Shown here: positions 24,577 to 35,550 of the stretch, in pieces
Numbering within the stretch: the stretch's first letter is position 1
How the letters are laid out: every line of letters starts with the position of its first letter
Assembly: GCA_963693365.1 (NCBI GenBank)
Contig: CAVNZM010000009.1
Span: forward strand, 6,014,001 to 6,078,000
From: Amoebidium appalachense
Lineage: Eukaryota > Ichthyosporea
Length of the DNA: 64,000 bases
Reading direction: 5' to 3'
Made by a program: the position numbers and the translations under genes
The notes under the pieces: generated by a model
Seen by the model: only the letters and a program-made list of their open reading frames with translations
The model's database searches: none
Told to the model about the DNA's origin: nothing

Positions 24577-24615
<39 letters not shown>
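24116..24615. other. Unassigned DNA with (AC)n and a poly-A tract
   Basis: No gene is recognised. An (AC)n tract lies at about 24474-24536 and an A run of about 30 at 24583-24613. Confidence 0.6.
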
Positions 24616-24808
24616 GGGAACCCCAACTAATTGATTTCTCCTTGTAGTCTTTATGATGTCTCGTAGAGAAAGTAAACCCTGATATATAGTCACCACCCGA
24701 CATCTATGTACGTGATCATGATATACCGCTGAGGGGATATTCCGAGCAAAACCCCCCCCCCATACCTGAGACTGGTTCTCTTTCCCTCGAGTAAACAGCG
24801 TAAACCCC
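24616..24808. repeat. Dispersed 193-bp repeat, copy 1
   Basis: It is nearly identical to 56584-56777 in the same orientation. It starts GGGAACCCCAACTAATTG and ends GCGTAAACCCC, with a C run of variable length inside. Identity stops sharply at both ends, as expected for a mobile or captured unit. On the minus strand it contains a splice-donor-like CAG/GTATGG. Confidence 0.8.
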
Positions 24809-25254
24809 AATATTATATCTGTATAATTTTCGACTAATTTTATTGTTATAGTTTGTTAACGTTTTTTTAAGCTATGTGTCGCTCTTATATGCCGCTGGCC
24901 CGTTGAGAATTTGCTGCGCTCTGCATTGGTGCGACGATCCAATCTTCCTGGCATTTTGAACTGAGAGAGACGAGCAACGAACCAGTCAGCGTTTTGTTGT
25001 GGTAGAGTGCAGGACACCGGCGTAGCATTCTGTGACTATACAATAGCACACCATGGGTGTACATAAATACAGCACGTGTGCAAGTCACTTGCACAGACCC
25101 TGCACAGACCCCAACCTTTTAATACCAAACCCATCCTTGGTTCGCAATAGTAGTTGTACGTTGAGTCACTAGAATCTTCGGCAAAAACAGGTCCACTTTC
25201 GTTGGCCAAAAAACAAAACATCAGTTCACTCCCATTAGCTGAGAATCACGTAGT

Positions 25255-26989
25255 ATGTCAGGGCGTGCGTCTAAGAAAGGGGGTAGGGGCGGGAAGGGGC
25301 AAACACCCAGGGGCCCAAAGAATAAGGCTACTACTAAAGCCACTTCCAAAGGCTCGAAAGCAAGAGTTCCAGTAAAACAAAATGGCAAAGCCACCAAAAC
25401 GGTCCAACCCGACGACGATCTCGATCTGGCCGCTACGTTTGCGGAAGGTAGTAATAAGCGCAAGGCGGGTAGTGGTGTTGGGGCAAGTAAGAAGAAAGCA
25501 CGTCAGGATATCGAGGGCAGCAGCGACGACGGCGATGATCTTTTCGAAAGTGAGCCCGAATCCGAAGATCAGGAAGAAGACGACAGTGTTGGTTCTGATC
25601 TAAACGGAGACGACGATCGAGATTCGAACTATTCGGCGGATGAGGCAGAGGAGTCGGAGAGTGAGGCGGAAGAGGTGGTTCCACCTCGGCAGGGCGGCGA
25701 GAAGCCAGCTATTGCCCCTGGTAAGTGACTTGGTTTCTGCTCTTCCCCCCCCCCCCCCCCCCTCCCCCCACCACAGCACACAGCACACCCACACCTTTTC
25801 CTCCCGTCGTTTCTCGGTTCTCTGGTCAGAAAGGTTTTATGTCTGTAATGATTTGCTTTTGAACCGTGTGTTGCTCCTTGCAGGCCTTGGCTGTGCTTCA
25901 AGAATGGGTGTTGCTTCCGCTTGTGCATTTGCTTTGGACGCAGTACTTCGATGTGAAAAAGAGGGAAAGCCGGGTGTACTTCTCGAGAATTGGGGGGACT
26001 TCACGAACGACCCGAGTACTTTTCTTGGCGAAATTGAGATAAAGGCGGGCCAGGGCGAGTGCCAGAAGATCGTCGTTTTGAAAATTAAGCAATGGGCAAT
26101 TGTAGAATCGTCTCCAATGGCACAGGGCACCACACTTCAGGGGGTGTGGTCCCAGCCAGCCACACCTGTGCCCTTAGGGAAAACGAAAAACCAGTCCGAC
26201 GTCAAGGACTTTTTCTGGGCCTGTCTCGAGCAAATAGTAGAATACGGGAAACACAACACGATAAATTACTTTAGGCACATAGATGCGCCCACGAATGCAC
26301 CCACACTGGATGGGTTTTTGCAGCCTCTTCGCTCTCTCACCGATCAAACACCACTCGTACACGTGGGATGGGGGAAAATGTCAGGAATTACAATTCCGAT
26401 GTGTTATTTTGCAGAACTGGGCGCATTTTTTGGCTTGCACTCGGTAGACAACAACCTTGCGTCTATTAGCGTCAATCACTGGGGTGCTGAAAAGATGTGG
26501 CTGTCACTATCGTCGTCCGCATACAGGAAATTCCTGCACATCGTGAATTCAATAAAGGGCATAGGCCCAAAATGTGCTAGTCGTCTCGCACACAAAAATC
26601 TCCTGCTTCTCTCGCGCGAAATACTCGAAACCAACAACATCCAATACGAATGCTTCATTCAACCTCCAGGTGCGGCCGTTCTTTTACTACCTGGTGCTGT
26701 CCACCAGGGGTTCAATTTGGGTCGCAATCTCGCGTGGGCCGTAAATTTTGCAAGTCCCTTATGGACTGTCATGTCGAATGAGTATGTCGAGTGCAGCTGC
26801 ACTCCAAACCTTCATTCGTTTCAGCCGACACAGGAGGAGGTTTGCAGGTCGTTCGCAATTGCTGGGTGGACCCATCCACCCAGAGAGCCGCTTTTCGTAG
26901 ACTATCGCTCAGTTCCTGTCTGGGCACCTGCCCCGATCGAACCAACACCCATCCATAAACCGGAAAAGGAAAAAGTAGAGGAAAAATGT

Positions 26990-27020
<31 letters not shown>

Positions 27021-27469
27021 CGGCAATATATATAACTGTGTCCTGTTTAGTGCTATTTCGTGATTACATCTTAGTGAAAGAAGCCATTATGTGCCGTGGT
27101 ACGATGCGCGCTGACATTGTGTGTGTGTGTATGTGTGTGTGTGTGTGTGCATAATCTAGGGGCCCACCTATGCCGCTGCATGCAGTGACCACTTAACTTT
27201 GACCCAACAGTATGTACACCCCCCGTCCCTCTCTCATTACCACCCTTGCTAATCTTTTTTTTCCCCCCAGGCCAGCAGAAGCACCTCTTCATCACCAAGG
27301 AGATTGTCCGGATTCAACAGGCCAACCCCGGCCTTACCACCGAGGACTTGTGGACACTCGCCGAGGGCAGGTGGAAGGCCGCCTTCCCTGAGCTTGCCGG
27401 GCAGCAAAGCCCGGCATCTAAGCCCAAGAAGGCGGCTCAAGAATTTGACCGCAAGCTCACCTTCGAAAA
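25255..27469 (+). CDS. JmjC-domain protein, exons 1-3 (N-terminal part)
   Basis: Exon 1 is 25255-25720 (ATG start, donor GTAAGT, phase 1). Exon 2 is 25884-26987 (phase 1 end). Exon 3 starts at 27271 and probably ends at 27469 (donor GTGAGA, phase 2). All phases agree. Residues 1-155 are a disordered Lys/Gly-rich then acidic Ser/Glu/Asp region, typical of chromatin proteins. Residues of about 315-450 form a JmjC domain: PMCYFAELGAFFGLHSVDN, SISVNHWGAEKMW, and a distal HQGFNLGRNLAWAVNF. The first iron His (about 341), the 2-oxoglutarate Lys (about 359) and the distal His (about 429) are present. The Glu/Asp two residues after the first His is Val, so demethylase activity is doubtful. Exon 3 has a short HMG-box-like segment (EIVRIQQANPGLTTEDLW). 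The protein is probably a nuclear chromatin factor. It continues at 28126 and 44129. Confidence 0.82.
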
Positions 27470-27761
27470 GTGAGATGGCCATCCCGCAGATCGTGGTTGC
27501 CCAGATGTCCTCCAAGGTCTCAACGGTATGTTCTCCCCCCCCCCCCCCCCCCCCCCACTCACCCACCCACCGACCCTCCCTCACCCCCCACCCTTTTTTG
27601 CCCCTGCATGCTCTCCTTATACCCCCTCCCCCTCCCTCTTCCCCCCCCCGGGGCCCATGTTTACTTAAAGGAGGCTAACGTGCTGCCATCCTTTGTTACC
27701 ATGTATGTGCTATTCGTAGTGTACTATTTGGTACCATGTCACGTCGTTCACCTCATTCTCA

Positions 27762-27802
<41 letters not shown>

Positions 27803-28125
27803 AAAAAAAACATACAAATAATTTTTGAAATTAGTGCCTGCCCTTTGAGTTGGACTGCTTATCATGCCGTGCATGGCTTATCTTCCCCCCACCCCCCCAC
27901 CCCACGCCTTCACCCGCCTTCCCCCCCCCCCCCCCCCCCCATCTTTCCCCGAAGAGAATCAAAACACAAATACATGTATTGAGATCCTCCACCTTGACGT
28001 AATCTTGTGCCATCACTGTGGATAACTAACCCCCCCCCCCCCCCCCTTTTGCCCCTTCCCCCTGGCCCTCTGCACAACACATGATTCATACACACATACA
28101 CATGCCAGCTCTACCACAACCTCAG

Positions 28126-28566
28126 GAGGGTGACGTCAACATCAGACGTCACCATGATTGTCTTCGGCATGACCTACTGTGCCACGGACCTTGACCTCGA
28201 CGAGGCTGTGTGGCTGCTCGCCGAGGAGAAGGGCCTCATCGAGGAGGGCGACCGTGAGGACGAGGGGATCAAGGCCTTCATCGCCCAGAAGTACCACCGG
28301 GGACCGATCCGTGACGCTGTACGCCACGGGCGTGGCCAGTTTGCGTGGAAGCTACGCAATGTGGCTTACCCGCAACTGGCCTCGGCGGGCCTCATCGAGG
28401 AGGGCGACCGTAAGGACGAGGGGATCAAGGCCTTCATCGCCCAGAAGTACCACCGGGGACCGATCCGTGACGCTGTACGCCACGGGCGTGGCCAGTAAAT
28501 TAACTGTTTGCGTGGAAGCTACGCAATGTGGCTTACCCGCAACTGGAGGAGAAGTACGACATCAGT
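28126..28566 (+). CDS. JmjC-domain protein, exon 4, carrying an internal duplication
   Basis: The acceptor CTCAG at 28121-28125 joins in phase to the donor at 27469. The alternative is donor 27528 (ACG/GTATGT) with acceptor 28108, also phase-consistent, but this needs a one-base change in the A run at 27466-27469. The exon encodes an acidic/charged segment with no family I recognise (DEAVWLLAEEKGLIEEGD). A 156-bp unit is duplicated in frame (28231 and 28387 copies), but 11 extra bases at 28496-28506 introduce an in-frame TAA. The donor AGT/GTATGC at 28567 ends the exon in phase 0, matching exon 5 at 44129. As written, the protein would stop inside the second copy unless splicing avoids it. 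Confidence 0.65.
28231..28547 (+). repeat. Tandem duplication inside exon 4
   Basis: The second copy begins 156 bp after the first, and its last part is offset by 167 bp because of an 11-base insertion (TAAATTAACTG). The two copies differ at about one position otherwise, so the event looks recent. Confidence 0.9.
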
Positions 28567-28592
28567 GTATGCATCCCCATCCCCATCCCCCC

Positions 28593-28838
28593 TGTTGCAG
28601 GCCAAAGTGTCGTCCAGGCCAAAGTGTCGTCATCTCTAATTAAAATCCAGGTCGTCAAATTTGACTGGTCTAGGGGGAATATCGGGCAGGCCAAATGCAC
28701 CCCCCCCCTCCCCCCCCCCCCCCTACTACCCTGGGTGACAGGGGGGTCAGAGAGTTTGTATGACGTGGTGGGAGAAACACAGTGTGGGCGCGGGGGGAGG
28801 GGGGGGGGGGGTATTAAAAAATCATTGTCGTAACCTTC
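28593..28838 (+). repeat. Left arm of the long inverted repeat
   Basis: It contains a doubled CCAAAGTGTCGTC motif, a variable C run and a G run. It is followed by a second, weaker copy of its distal half at about 28840-28950. Confidence 0.8.
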
Positions 28839-28971
28839 CCCCCCCCCCCCCCCTACTATCCCGGAAACAGGGAGGGAGTGCAGGGGTGCAGGGGGGTCAG
28901 GGTGTGTATATGTGGTTGGAGAAACACAGCGTGTGCACGGACCTGCATGGTCTGGCCTAGATGGCAAAATT

Positions 28972-28973
<2 letters not shown>

Positions 28974-29047
<74 letters not shown>
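28974..29047 (+). repeat. C74 homopolymer
   Basis: An uninterrupted run of about 74 C directly abuts the left end of the ISL2EU-like transposon. Confidence 0.95.
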
Positions 29048-29260
29048 AGCGAAAAAAGATGCGAATCTGTGTCCCGATTAAACCCTGATCACCATATGAG
29101 AATCGGGGCAAAATCGGGAAACCCGATTTGTAATTAGCGACGTGATCGGGATGAAATTAGCCTGATTACACCCCGATTTCTTGATACCGATCGATCACAC
29201 CCTGATTCGCAAAAAAAATCCCGATCACGCCCGTGACCGGGACACCCCGATTCCTTCCCG

Positions 29261-30824
29261 ACCTGCCCTATACCTCCTTCCTGCCCTTTCGATACTGGAA
29301 CTTAACCCAAAGTTAAGTACAAAAGAAGACAACCGCAAGAAAGCTGAAGTACACCGTGACTAGCTCGCGCCCTTACTTTGTTACTCGTACCACACACAGT
29401 GTGATGTCAAGTCATGTTCTTCGTCATCACCAACAGTGTGATGCAAGGTGTGATGCCTGGAGCCTGGAACAGCCCAACAACGGCTATTCAGCTGGGTAGA
29501 AAGCATTCACAATATATACAAAAGCAGACAGAAGGGTTTGGCACACAGAACCCTAGTATGAGCAACACCAGGTTGCAAGCATGAAGAGGCTATAGCTAAG
29601 TAGTCGTGGGGAGCCATAGAAGTATATAGCTAGGTTAGCAAACCGTTCACCTGCACACCTATGTGCACGTGTGTTTGAACCCTTTATTCTAACACAGATA
29701 GTGGACTGTGTTTCGACTCTTCAAGTTAATTTGAGTACCAGTAGGTGTGGAGCGATACAGTGAACTACACAACATCCATCTCAGGCTTGCCCCTATACTT
29801 CACCTTGGCTTACCTGTTAGAGCCTGTTAGAGCCGCTCACAAAACTCGAACTTGGCAAAGTCACAGTAGCAGGTTCAAGGACCTGCAATGGGGAAGAGAC
29901 TTTCAGAACCTACTAGGGGTACGGTGTTATATAAGGCCAAAAAGGAGGCAACACAACGTGGCCTTCTCTGTAATACTGATGCAGCATAGATTGCAAGAAG
30001 TATAAACTAATACTCAGAGCAACAAAGGCTCGAGGATATACAGATGCCTATGCACGGCTGGACGTGGACGCCCAAGTTCGACCAAGGCAAGCGCAGAAGC
30101 GCTTACAAATTTAGGTTGTATCCTTCTTGCCGTGTGACCTCACGAGACAAAAGCCTAGTATGTAAGTCAGAGGGTTCGTGAAGATGAGGTTCTAAAAAAA
30201 AACTCACTTTGCCTGTGGCGCATAGCTCCGTTTTTCCAGACTCAAACTCCTGCCTGCCCAAAAACAATATGCTTAAAAACACCAACTACTATTCTACGCA
30301 GTCTTGGGCCACGGCCCACTGCTGTGTATGCAAGTTGTAGATGGAGCCGCAGCAATCTCACCAAACACAAGACAAAAGCGAATGCGTGCAAGCGAGTTTA
30401 GAGTCGCCTGTTTCTTTACACCAAAACTTGCCAACGGTTGCCTTTGACGACCAGCTGCTGTCTAGGAATCTTTGCTACTAATGCGCGCGAGTGGTTGCAC
30501 TTGACCGATACTTGCAAGTCTTTTTCTTGTTTGGTGTGACCGTTAGGCCGCACATGGCATCAGGCCGGGTCAAATAGGGGTCCGGTCTTAATGACGTCAC
30601 TAATTGAGAAGGAGGGCAAGCACAAGAAAAGTTGGGGGCCGCGAGAGACTTTCCTGTTTGCGAAACGGAAACGAAAGTCCATGTGTGCACCACGTTACGC
30701 GGCCTAAACAAACGAAAAATATTAAACGTAAAACCAGGGAACTAAATTGTATGTTTACTTGTTATTTAGTTTTTACCTTCTGTTGCAAATCTTAAAAGGT
30801 ATACCCCTAAGGGGTGCCCACACT
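29261..30824. other. 5' non-coding part of the ISL2EU-like element
   Basis: Mixed-composition DNA between the CCCGAT-rich terminus and the THAP segment. Short frames such as 29745-30005 have no recognisable motif. Confidence 0.5.
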
Positions 30825-31069
30825 ATGCCCTCTCGTTGTGCAGCAGACCACTCAAGGCCACTGCTGGGCCTGGTTGTAAGCAGGTGCTTATTCGAAGGCA
30901 CAGTGCAGAGGTTGTTAGTTCGTGGTTTAAGCAAATACGGCCAAGGTACACGGAAGATGACCTGAGGAAGGATCTAGGGGTGTGCCATGTCCATTTTCCC
31001 GAAGGGTCATTTGTGTTCGGCCCCACTGCAACCTTAGTGGCTGGGGCCATACCGTACACACGTGAGTAA
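30825..31069 (+). pseudogene. THAP-like zinc finger of the transposase
   Basis: An ATG at 30825 opens MPSRCAA, a typical THAP start, but this frame closes at about 30965. From about 30885 the neighbouring frame encodes the rest of a THAP domain: Trp in VVSSWFKQI, the C-x2-H pair in VCHVHF, and the closing AIPYT, which equals the usual AVP end. The frame then has to change again to enter the transposase at 31062. Indels or unrecognised short introns explain this. THAP domains bind transposon ends. Confidence 0.6.
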
Positions 31070-32345
31070 GAGGAAGGACTACGCCGGCAGGCCGAAGACG
31101 CCAAAAGGCAGCGGGAAGCAGCGGGAAGCAGACTTGCTCTTGGGGGAGGACGGACGCACCAAGCGTCGTCGCGAGCGGGAACAAAACACTTCGGTTGATG
31201 AGCTCAACAAACAGATCGGCACACTCAATATGGTGGTGGGGAAGCGAAACAAGCAGATTTCAGACATGGACTCGGAACTCAAACAGTTGCGGGACAAATG
31301 TGCCGTTTTTGAAGCACGTATGGAGACTGTTGAGCGCAAAAACGAGAGTCTTGGTCAGCCTCTGAAAGAGAAAGAGATCAACTGCATCAGCAAACTCACC
31401 TACGATGGTGTTGTGCAGTCGGACTTCAAAACTCGTTTCTACACACATTTCACAACGGGCAATGCGTTCAAAGCGTTCATTTTGCTCTGTTTCGAATTTC
31501 ACCTCCACCTTCTGTATATGGGGGTCGACCCAGTTACCGGGGTGGGGGCTCGGGGCCCAAAGAGAGCACTGTCGTTTGAGAACGCAATCCTGCTGGTGCT
31601 TGTGAGACTGCGGCACAATTTCCCGTTTCACCACATGGCCTTCCTGTTTAACATAGGTGAAAAGACAACACGAAAAACGTTTTGGCGGGGCTTGTATTTG
31701 CTTAAATGCATGTTCGAACACCCTCTTTTGGATATACTACAAAACGGTGCATTTACTGCAGCCGCCGTAACTGCAAACGTCCTGCCTTGTTTCAAGCAAA
31801 ACTATCCCCATGTCGCTATGATTTTGGACTGCACGGAATTCTTTATTCAGGTGGCTAGTAACACTGAGCTCCAAAAGCTTACATACTCCAGATATAAAGG
31901 ACACAACACTGTAAAAGTTTTAGTTGCCATGCTTCCCTCTGGTGAAATATTCTATGTATCATCGTGTTATCCAGGTAGAATAAGTGACCGTCTTATTACT
32001 GATGTGTCGGGCATAATAAAAAAATGCTGGCCTGGTGCACAGGTTATGGCAGACAAGGGTTTCCTCATAGAAGTTCTGCTCAAACAAGCAAATATGCACC
32101 TTGTTATCCCTCCCTTCCTTGCAAAGGGAACAATCTTCTCACAGGAGGAGCGGGCCTCCACCCGTGATATTGCCGCTGTGCGGATTCATATTGAGCGGGC
32201 TATTGGGCAGGCGAAGGAGAACAAGATCCTCACGGATACTGTTCCCATCACCATGGTGCCCAATCACTCCCAGGTTGTCCGAGTTTGCTTTGGGCTTACA
32301 CGCTTCCAAGGCAAACTCGTGCACTGGGAGGAAGAAGCCCCATAA
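31062..32345 (+). CDS. DDE_4-type transposase with coiled coil
   Basis: About 427 residues, without an ATG at the start of the frame, so it was probably expressed as a fusion with the THAP segment. Residues 1-110 are basic and then form a long coiled coil (heptads in ELNKQIGTLNMVVGKRNKQI). The catalytic triad of the DDE_4 superfamily can be read as D in MILDCTEFF, D in VMADKGF and E in IHIERAIGQAK. A basic SRYKGHNTVKVLV block lies after the first D, as in this family. The TAA stop at 32343-32345 overlaps an AATAAA signal. The catalytic frame is unbroken, so this copy may have been active recently. Confidence 0.85.
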   Translation: MSKRKDYAGRPKTPKGSGKQREADLLLGEDGRTKRRREREQNTSVDELNKQIGTLNMVVGKRNKQISDMDSELKQLRDKCAVFEARMETVERKNESLGQPLKEKEINCISKLTYDGVVQSDFKTRFYTHFTTGNAFKAFILLCFEFHLHLLYMGVDPVTGVGARGPKRALSFENAILLVLVRLRHNFPFHHMAFLFNIGEKTTRKTFWRGLYLLKCMFEHPLLDILQNGAFTAAAVTANVLPCFKQNYPHVAMILDCTEFFIQVASNTELQKLTYSRYKGHNTVKVLVAMLPSGEIFYVSSCYPGRISDRLITDVSGIIKKCWPGAQVMADKGFLIEVLLKQANMHLVIPPFLAKGTIFSQEERASTRDIAAVRIHIERAIGQAKENKILTDTVPITMVPNHSQVVRVCFGLTRFQGKLVHWEEEAP

Positions 32346-32349
32346 TAAA
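32344..32349 (+). terminator. Polyadenylation signal overlapping the transposase stop
   Basis: AATAAA begins within the TAA stop codon of the transposase. Confidence 0.5.
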
Positions 32350-32984
32350 GCTAATTGTTTTTGTCCCCTCCAGCCCCCCCCCCCCCCCCCCCCTCCCCCC
32401 CCCCCCCCTCCCTCCCCCCCTTCCCCCTCCCCCCTTCAGTTACCCAGTCCCCGTGAAAAAATATGTATATATAAAAATACCAACATAAACAAATGGCGTG
32501 TGTTTATGTTTTTCACTGAAACGGGGGGAAGGGGGGGGGGGGAGGAGGAGGGAGAGGGGGAAGGGGAAAGGAAGCCTTTGGAAAAACACGAGCCCGACAG
32601 AGAGGGGAAAAAACGAAACCTTCCTGTCTCCCCCCCCCCCCCCCCCCCCCCCCCTTCCCCCCCCCAGTGCTCTCCTCCCGCCTATTCTTCCCACACACAA
32701 CCACTACACATTCCTGGGTGTGCACGCACGCACGCAAGCAAGCACGCACGCACGCACGCACAGACGCAAGACCTTGTCACCTCAATAGTTGTGGTAACAG
32801 TAGACCTTCATTCGTTACAGCACATGGCATACATAACCTAGTGCACAGCACTGCCTAGTTACAATTTTCATTACATTTATACAGAACACAAACACCATTA
32901 TTATCCTTAACCGGTTATGGTTACCATATAGCAGTACTACTAGCGTTACTAATTTATAAAAGAGATTTATCACTTTCCATCGAT
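32350..32984. other. Low-complexity spacer between convergent transposon ORFs
   Basis: C runs (32374-32440), a G-rich run (32522-32570), C runs (32629-32665) and a CACG-rich repeat (32720-32762). No gene. Confidence 0.7.
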
Positions 32985-33746
32985 CTACCTTTTCTTTCGA
33001 GCGAGTACAGATGCCTTTGCGGCCCGGGCCTCTCTGGCATACACATCATTTATATTATCTATTAATTTCATCAACGATTTAACATTATCTGCATTCACGG
33101 CCACATTAGCATTCAGCAATGGATTCTCGCGCAAGAAAATATGATTCATATGACACCCTACTTCCTTCTTCTTAAACTTGCCCCTATCTTTTTGCCCAGA
33201 CCCCCCTCCACTCTGGCCATCACCGTCAAGATCCCTTTCACCCTCATCCCCACCCCCGTTCCGTTCCCTGCCATCACCTACCCCACCACCTTCCCCAACC
33301 TTTCCTTTTCTTGTAGGCATGTGAGGCTCCCCTTCTTTGAAAAATATACTGCTCCATGGTTTTATTATATCTTTCGACATCTGCCCCGATGGAACTCCCC
33401 ACCGTTTTTGTTGGCTAGCGCTTGCAAACAACTGTGGTTCATCCCCGGGGACCCGACCAGAGAGCCTCACAATATCGGCGTTTGTGTGTATGAGTGCAGC
33501 TTGGTGTGTGCATGCAATGCGAGCCTGTGGACACTGACACCAACCATCTATCACCTTCTTCACCACGTTGTTCTCCTCCTCCAGCTCCAAATGCAGATAG
33601 GCGACATAGAAGTCCGTGGCCATGGAACGGGGCACTAAGCCTCGCAGAAGTACCTTGCGGCCGTCCTTGCAGTAGGAGACCGCCAGGTACTCACTGCACG
33701 ACATTGCCCGCCGCCAACTGCGAACAAAATTCTTGAGGGGGACGTG
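32985..33746 (-). CDS. SWIM zinc-finger protein of the ISL2EU-like element (partial)
   Basis: Open minus-strand frame. No ATG heads it, and a splice acceptor (CTTGCAG) just before 33746 suggests an internal exon. A SWIM-type finger is visible as C-x-C...C-x-H in GWCQCPQARIACTHQAALIH, preceded by a beta-hairpin-like stretch. A Gly/Asp-rich linker follows, then a basic C-terminus ending ARKKR. SWIM fingers bind DNA or protein and occur in the second protein of ISL2EU elements. The expected nuclease domain was not found, so it may be missing or encoded by upstream exons in 33790-34990 that I could not recognise. Confidence 0.6.
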   Translation of the reverse strand, partial: HVPLKNFVRSWRRAMSCSEYLAVSYCKDGRKVLLRGLVPRSMATDFYVAYLHLELEEENNVVKKVIDGWCQCPQARIACTHQAALIHTNADIVRLSGRVPGDEPQLFASASQQKRWGVPSGQMSKDIIKPWSSIFFKEGEPHMPTRKGKVGEGGGVGDGRERNGGGDEGERDLDGDGQSGGGSGQKDRGKFKKKEVGCHMNHIFLRENPLLNANVAVNADNVKSLMKLIDNINDVYAREARAAKASVLARKKR

Positions 33747-33788
33747 CTGCAAGATTACCTGCACATGTGTATATAGGTGTCCGCGCAA

Positions 33789-35000
33789 GCACGTGTGTAG
33801 TGTGGATATTCACAGTGTGTGTAGGGAGAAAGCGCGGGAAAGGGGACGAAGGGGGGGGGGGGGGGGGGGGGGGGGGGGTATGTCAGTCTTTATGTATTCC
33901 CAATACCCCCTCCCCCTTCTCCCCACCCCCCTCCAACTCCCATTCACCCCCCCTTCCCCTCTCCTTCCTCCCTTCCCCGGGTCCATAGTCCTCCATCCCT
34001 CGGCCTTCATCTCTTCTGTACCCCTTTTCCCCTTTACCCAAGAATCCCAGCCCCCTCTCCTTCCGAACTGCACTGACATATCTATCTCCTAGCCCCCTGC
34101 CCCCCCCCTCCCCCCCCCCCCCCGAGAAACCATCACTCTTATCTACACCCTCCCCCCCCCTCCACTCCCCTCTTCGTTTTCTTTTCTACCTCTCTCCCCT
34201 TCGAGCTTCTTTCCCACACACCTTCCTACCTTCACTCTCCCATCTTTATCCCCCCCCCCCCCCCCCCCCCCTCCTTTTCCGAGCTTCACTCCCTTAACTA
34301 CTCCCCTTCTCCCCCCCAACCTTCCACCGGGGCTTCTTCTCTCCTCCCCCCCCCCCCCACCCCACCCCCCCGGCTTTACCATCATATGTATGTGTGGAAC
34401 CATACCCTACCTCATCTGCCCATCAAAGACAAAAACAGGCACAGGGGTAGCCCCAGTCCATGTTGCCAGAAGTGTATTTCTTCTTGACCTTTCGGTTATC
34501 TTTTCCACTATTGCTTTTGGTAACACTATTGTGTGTGGGCTGTCAGATGTGTGCAATAACATAGCTAGTTCATGGCTTTCCTTCGACTTTGCAGTTACAC
34601 TACTAAGGGCCTTGTGAAGAATAGCACTAGCTAATCAATGCCCATCCGCTTGTCACAAACTAAAGAGCTCGGCAAAAGTGCACCCCTTTTTCTTTTTCTC
34701 CGTCAGGCCAACCACTGGTAAAAGATTATCAAACCCCATTTTTTACGTTTACTTTTCGTGTGCTTGTTTCGTTTTCGTGGCCTTTTCGTTTTCGTGGATC
34801 GATATGCGAACGCACATTTTGGACCCTTGCCCTCCTTCTCGGAGCGATCGCCGCTGTGACGTCATTGTTACTGAACCCCTATTTGCGTAGTCAGGAAGAA
34901 TTCCGGACGAAATCGGGAATATATTTAGACCTCATTACAGTCTACCAATCAGCATGATAGCTGGCTTAATTCGTGATCGGGGATCATCGATCGGGAGCCG
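33789..35000. other. C/T-rich right part of the ISL2EU-like element
   Basis: A G run at 33849-33879, long pyrimidine-rich DNA to 34390, then mixed DNA with CCCGAT-type motifs near the right end. No gene is supported. Confidence 0.55.
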
Positions 35001-35550
35001 GATTCGCATTTTTTTTTGCTGTGCCCCCCCCCCCCCCCCGGAAAACAGGGAGGGGGTGCATGGGTGGTAAGGTTGCAAATGTAAGGTTTACGCTGTATTT
35101 TATGGTGTGTGTGTGTCATTCCACACACACACACACACATAGTGTAAGCGCATCCAAGCACGACATTATCATACTCTTTGACAATGTATAGACTATGTCC
35201 AATCATGTTATTGTATCGTGTGTGTGTGCACTGCACACAAGCTTCAATGTGTCAAAATAAACCACACCCAGACTTGTTATTGTATCGTGTGTGTATGCAC
35301 TGCACGCTGTTCAGGAGGGAACCACCTGGACAGCGCGGTTAAAGCGGGATAGCTGCTCCAATAATTCTGGGTCTCATTCACAGACTAAACACTGTCAGAT
35401 ACAATTTTAAAGTCCATACTATTAGTACATTCACATACGTACAAGAAACACTAACGAACCAACAATTCAAGCAAACAAATCGTTAATCAATGGTGCATAC
35501 GTTTAAGTATTCAATCGTGGAAAACTCTCATAGCAACACACCCAACTTAC

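Larger units (their letters stand above)
29048..35020 (+). mobile_element. ISL2EU-like DNA transposon
   Basis: About 20-bp imperfect terminal inverted repeats, AGCGAAAAAAGATGCGAATC at 29048-29067 and its counterpart at 35001-35020, flank 5.97 kb. Inside are a THAP-like zinc finger, a DDE_4-type transposase on the plus strand and a convergent SWIM-type zinc-finger ORF on the minus strand. Both ends are enriched in CCCGAT/ATCGGG motifs, about ten copies in 29070-29260 and several at 34910-35005, which may be transposase sites. The element lies between C runs inside the JmjC intron, so the target duplication cannot be read. THAP plus DDE_4 with a second SWIM-containing gene is known for ISL2EU elements, whose second protein usually carries a YqaJ nuclease. 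I do not see that domain here. Confidence 0.7.
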
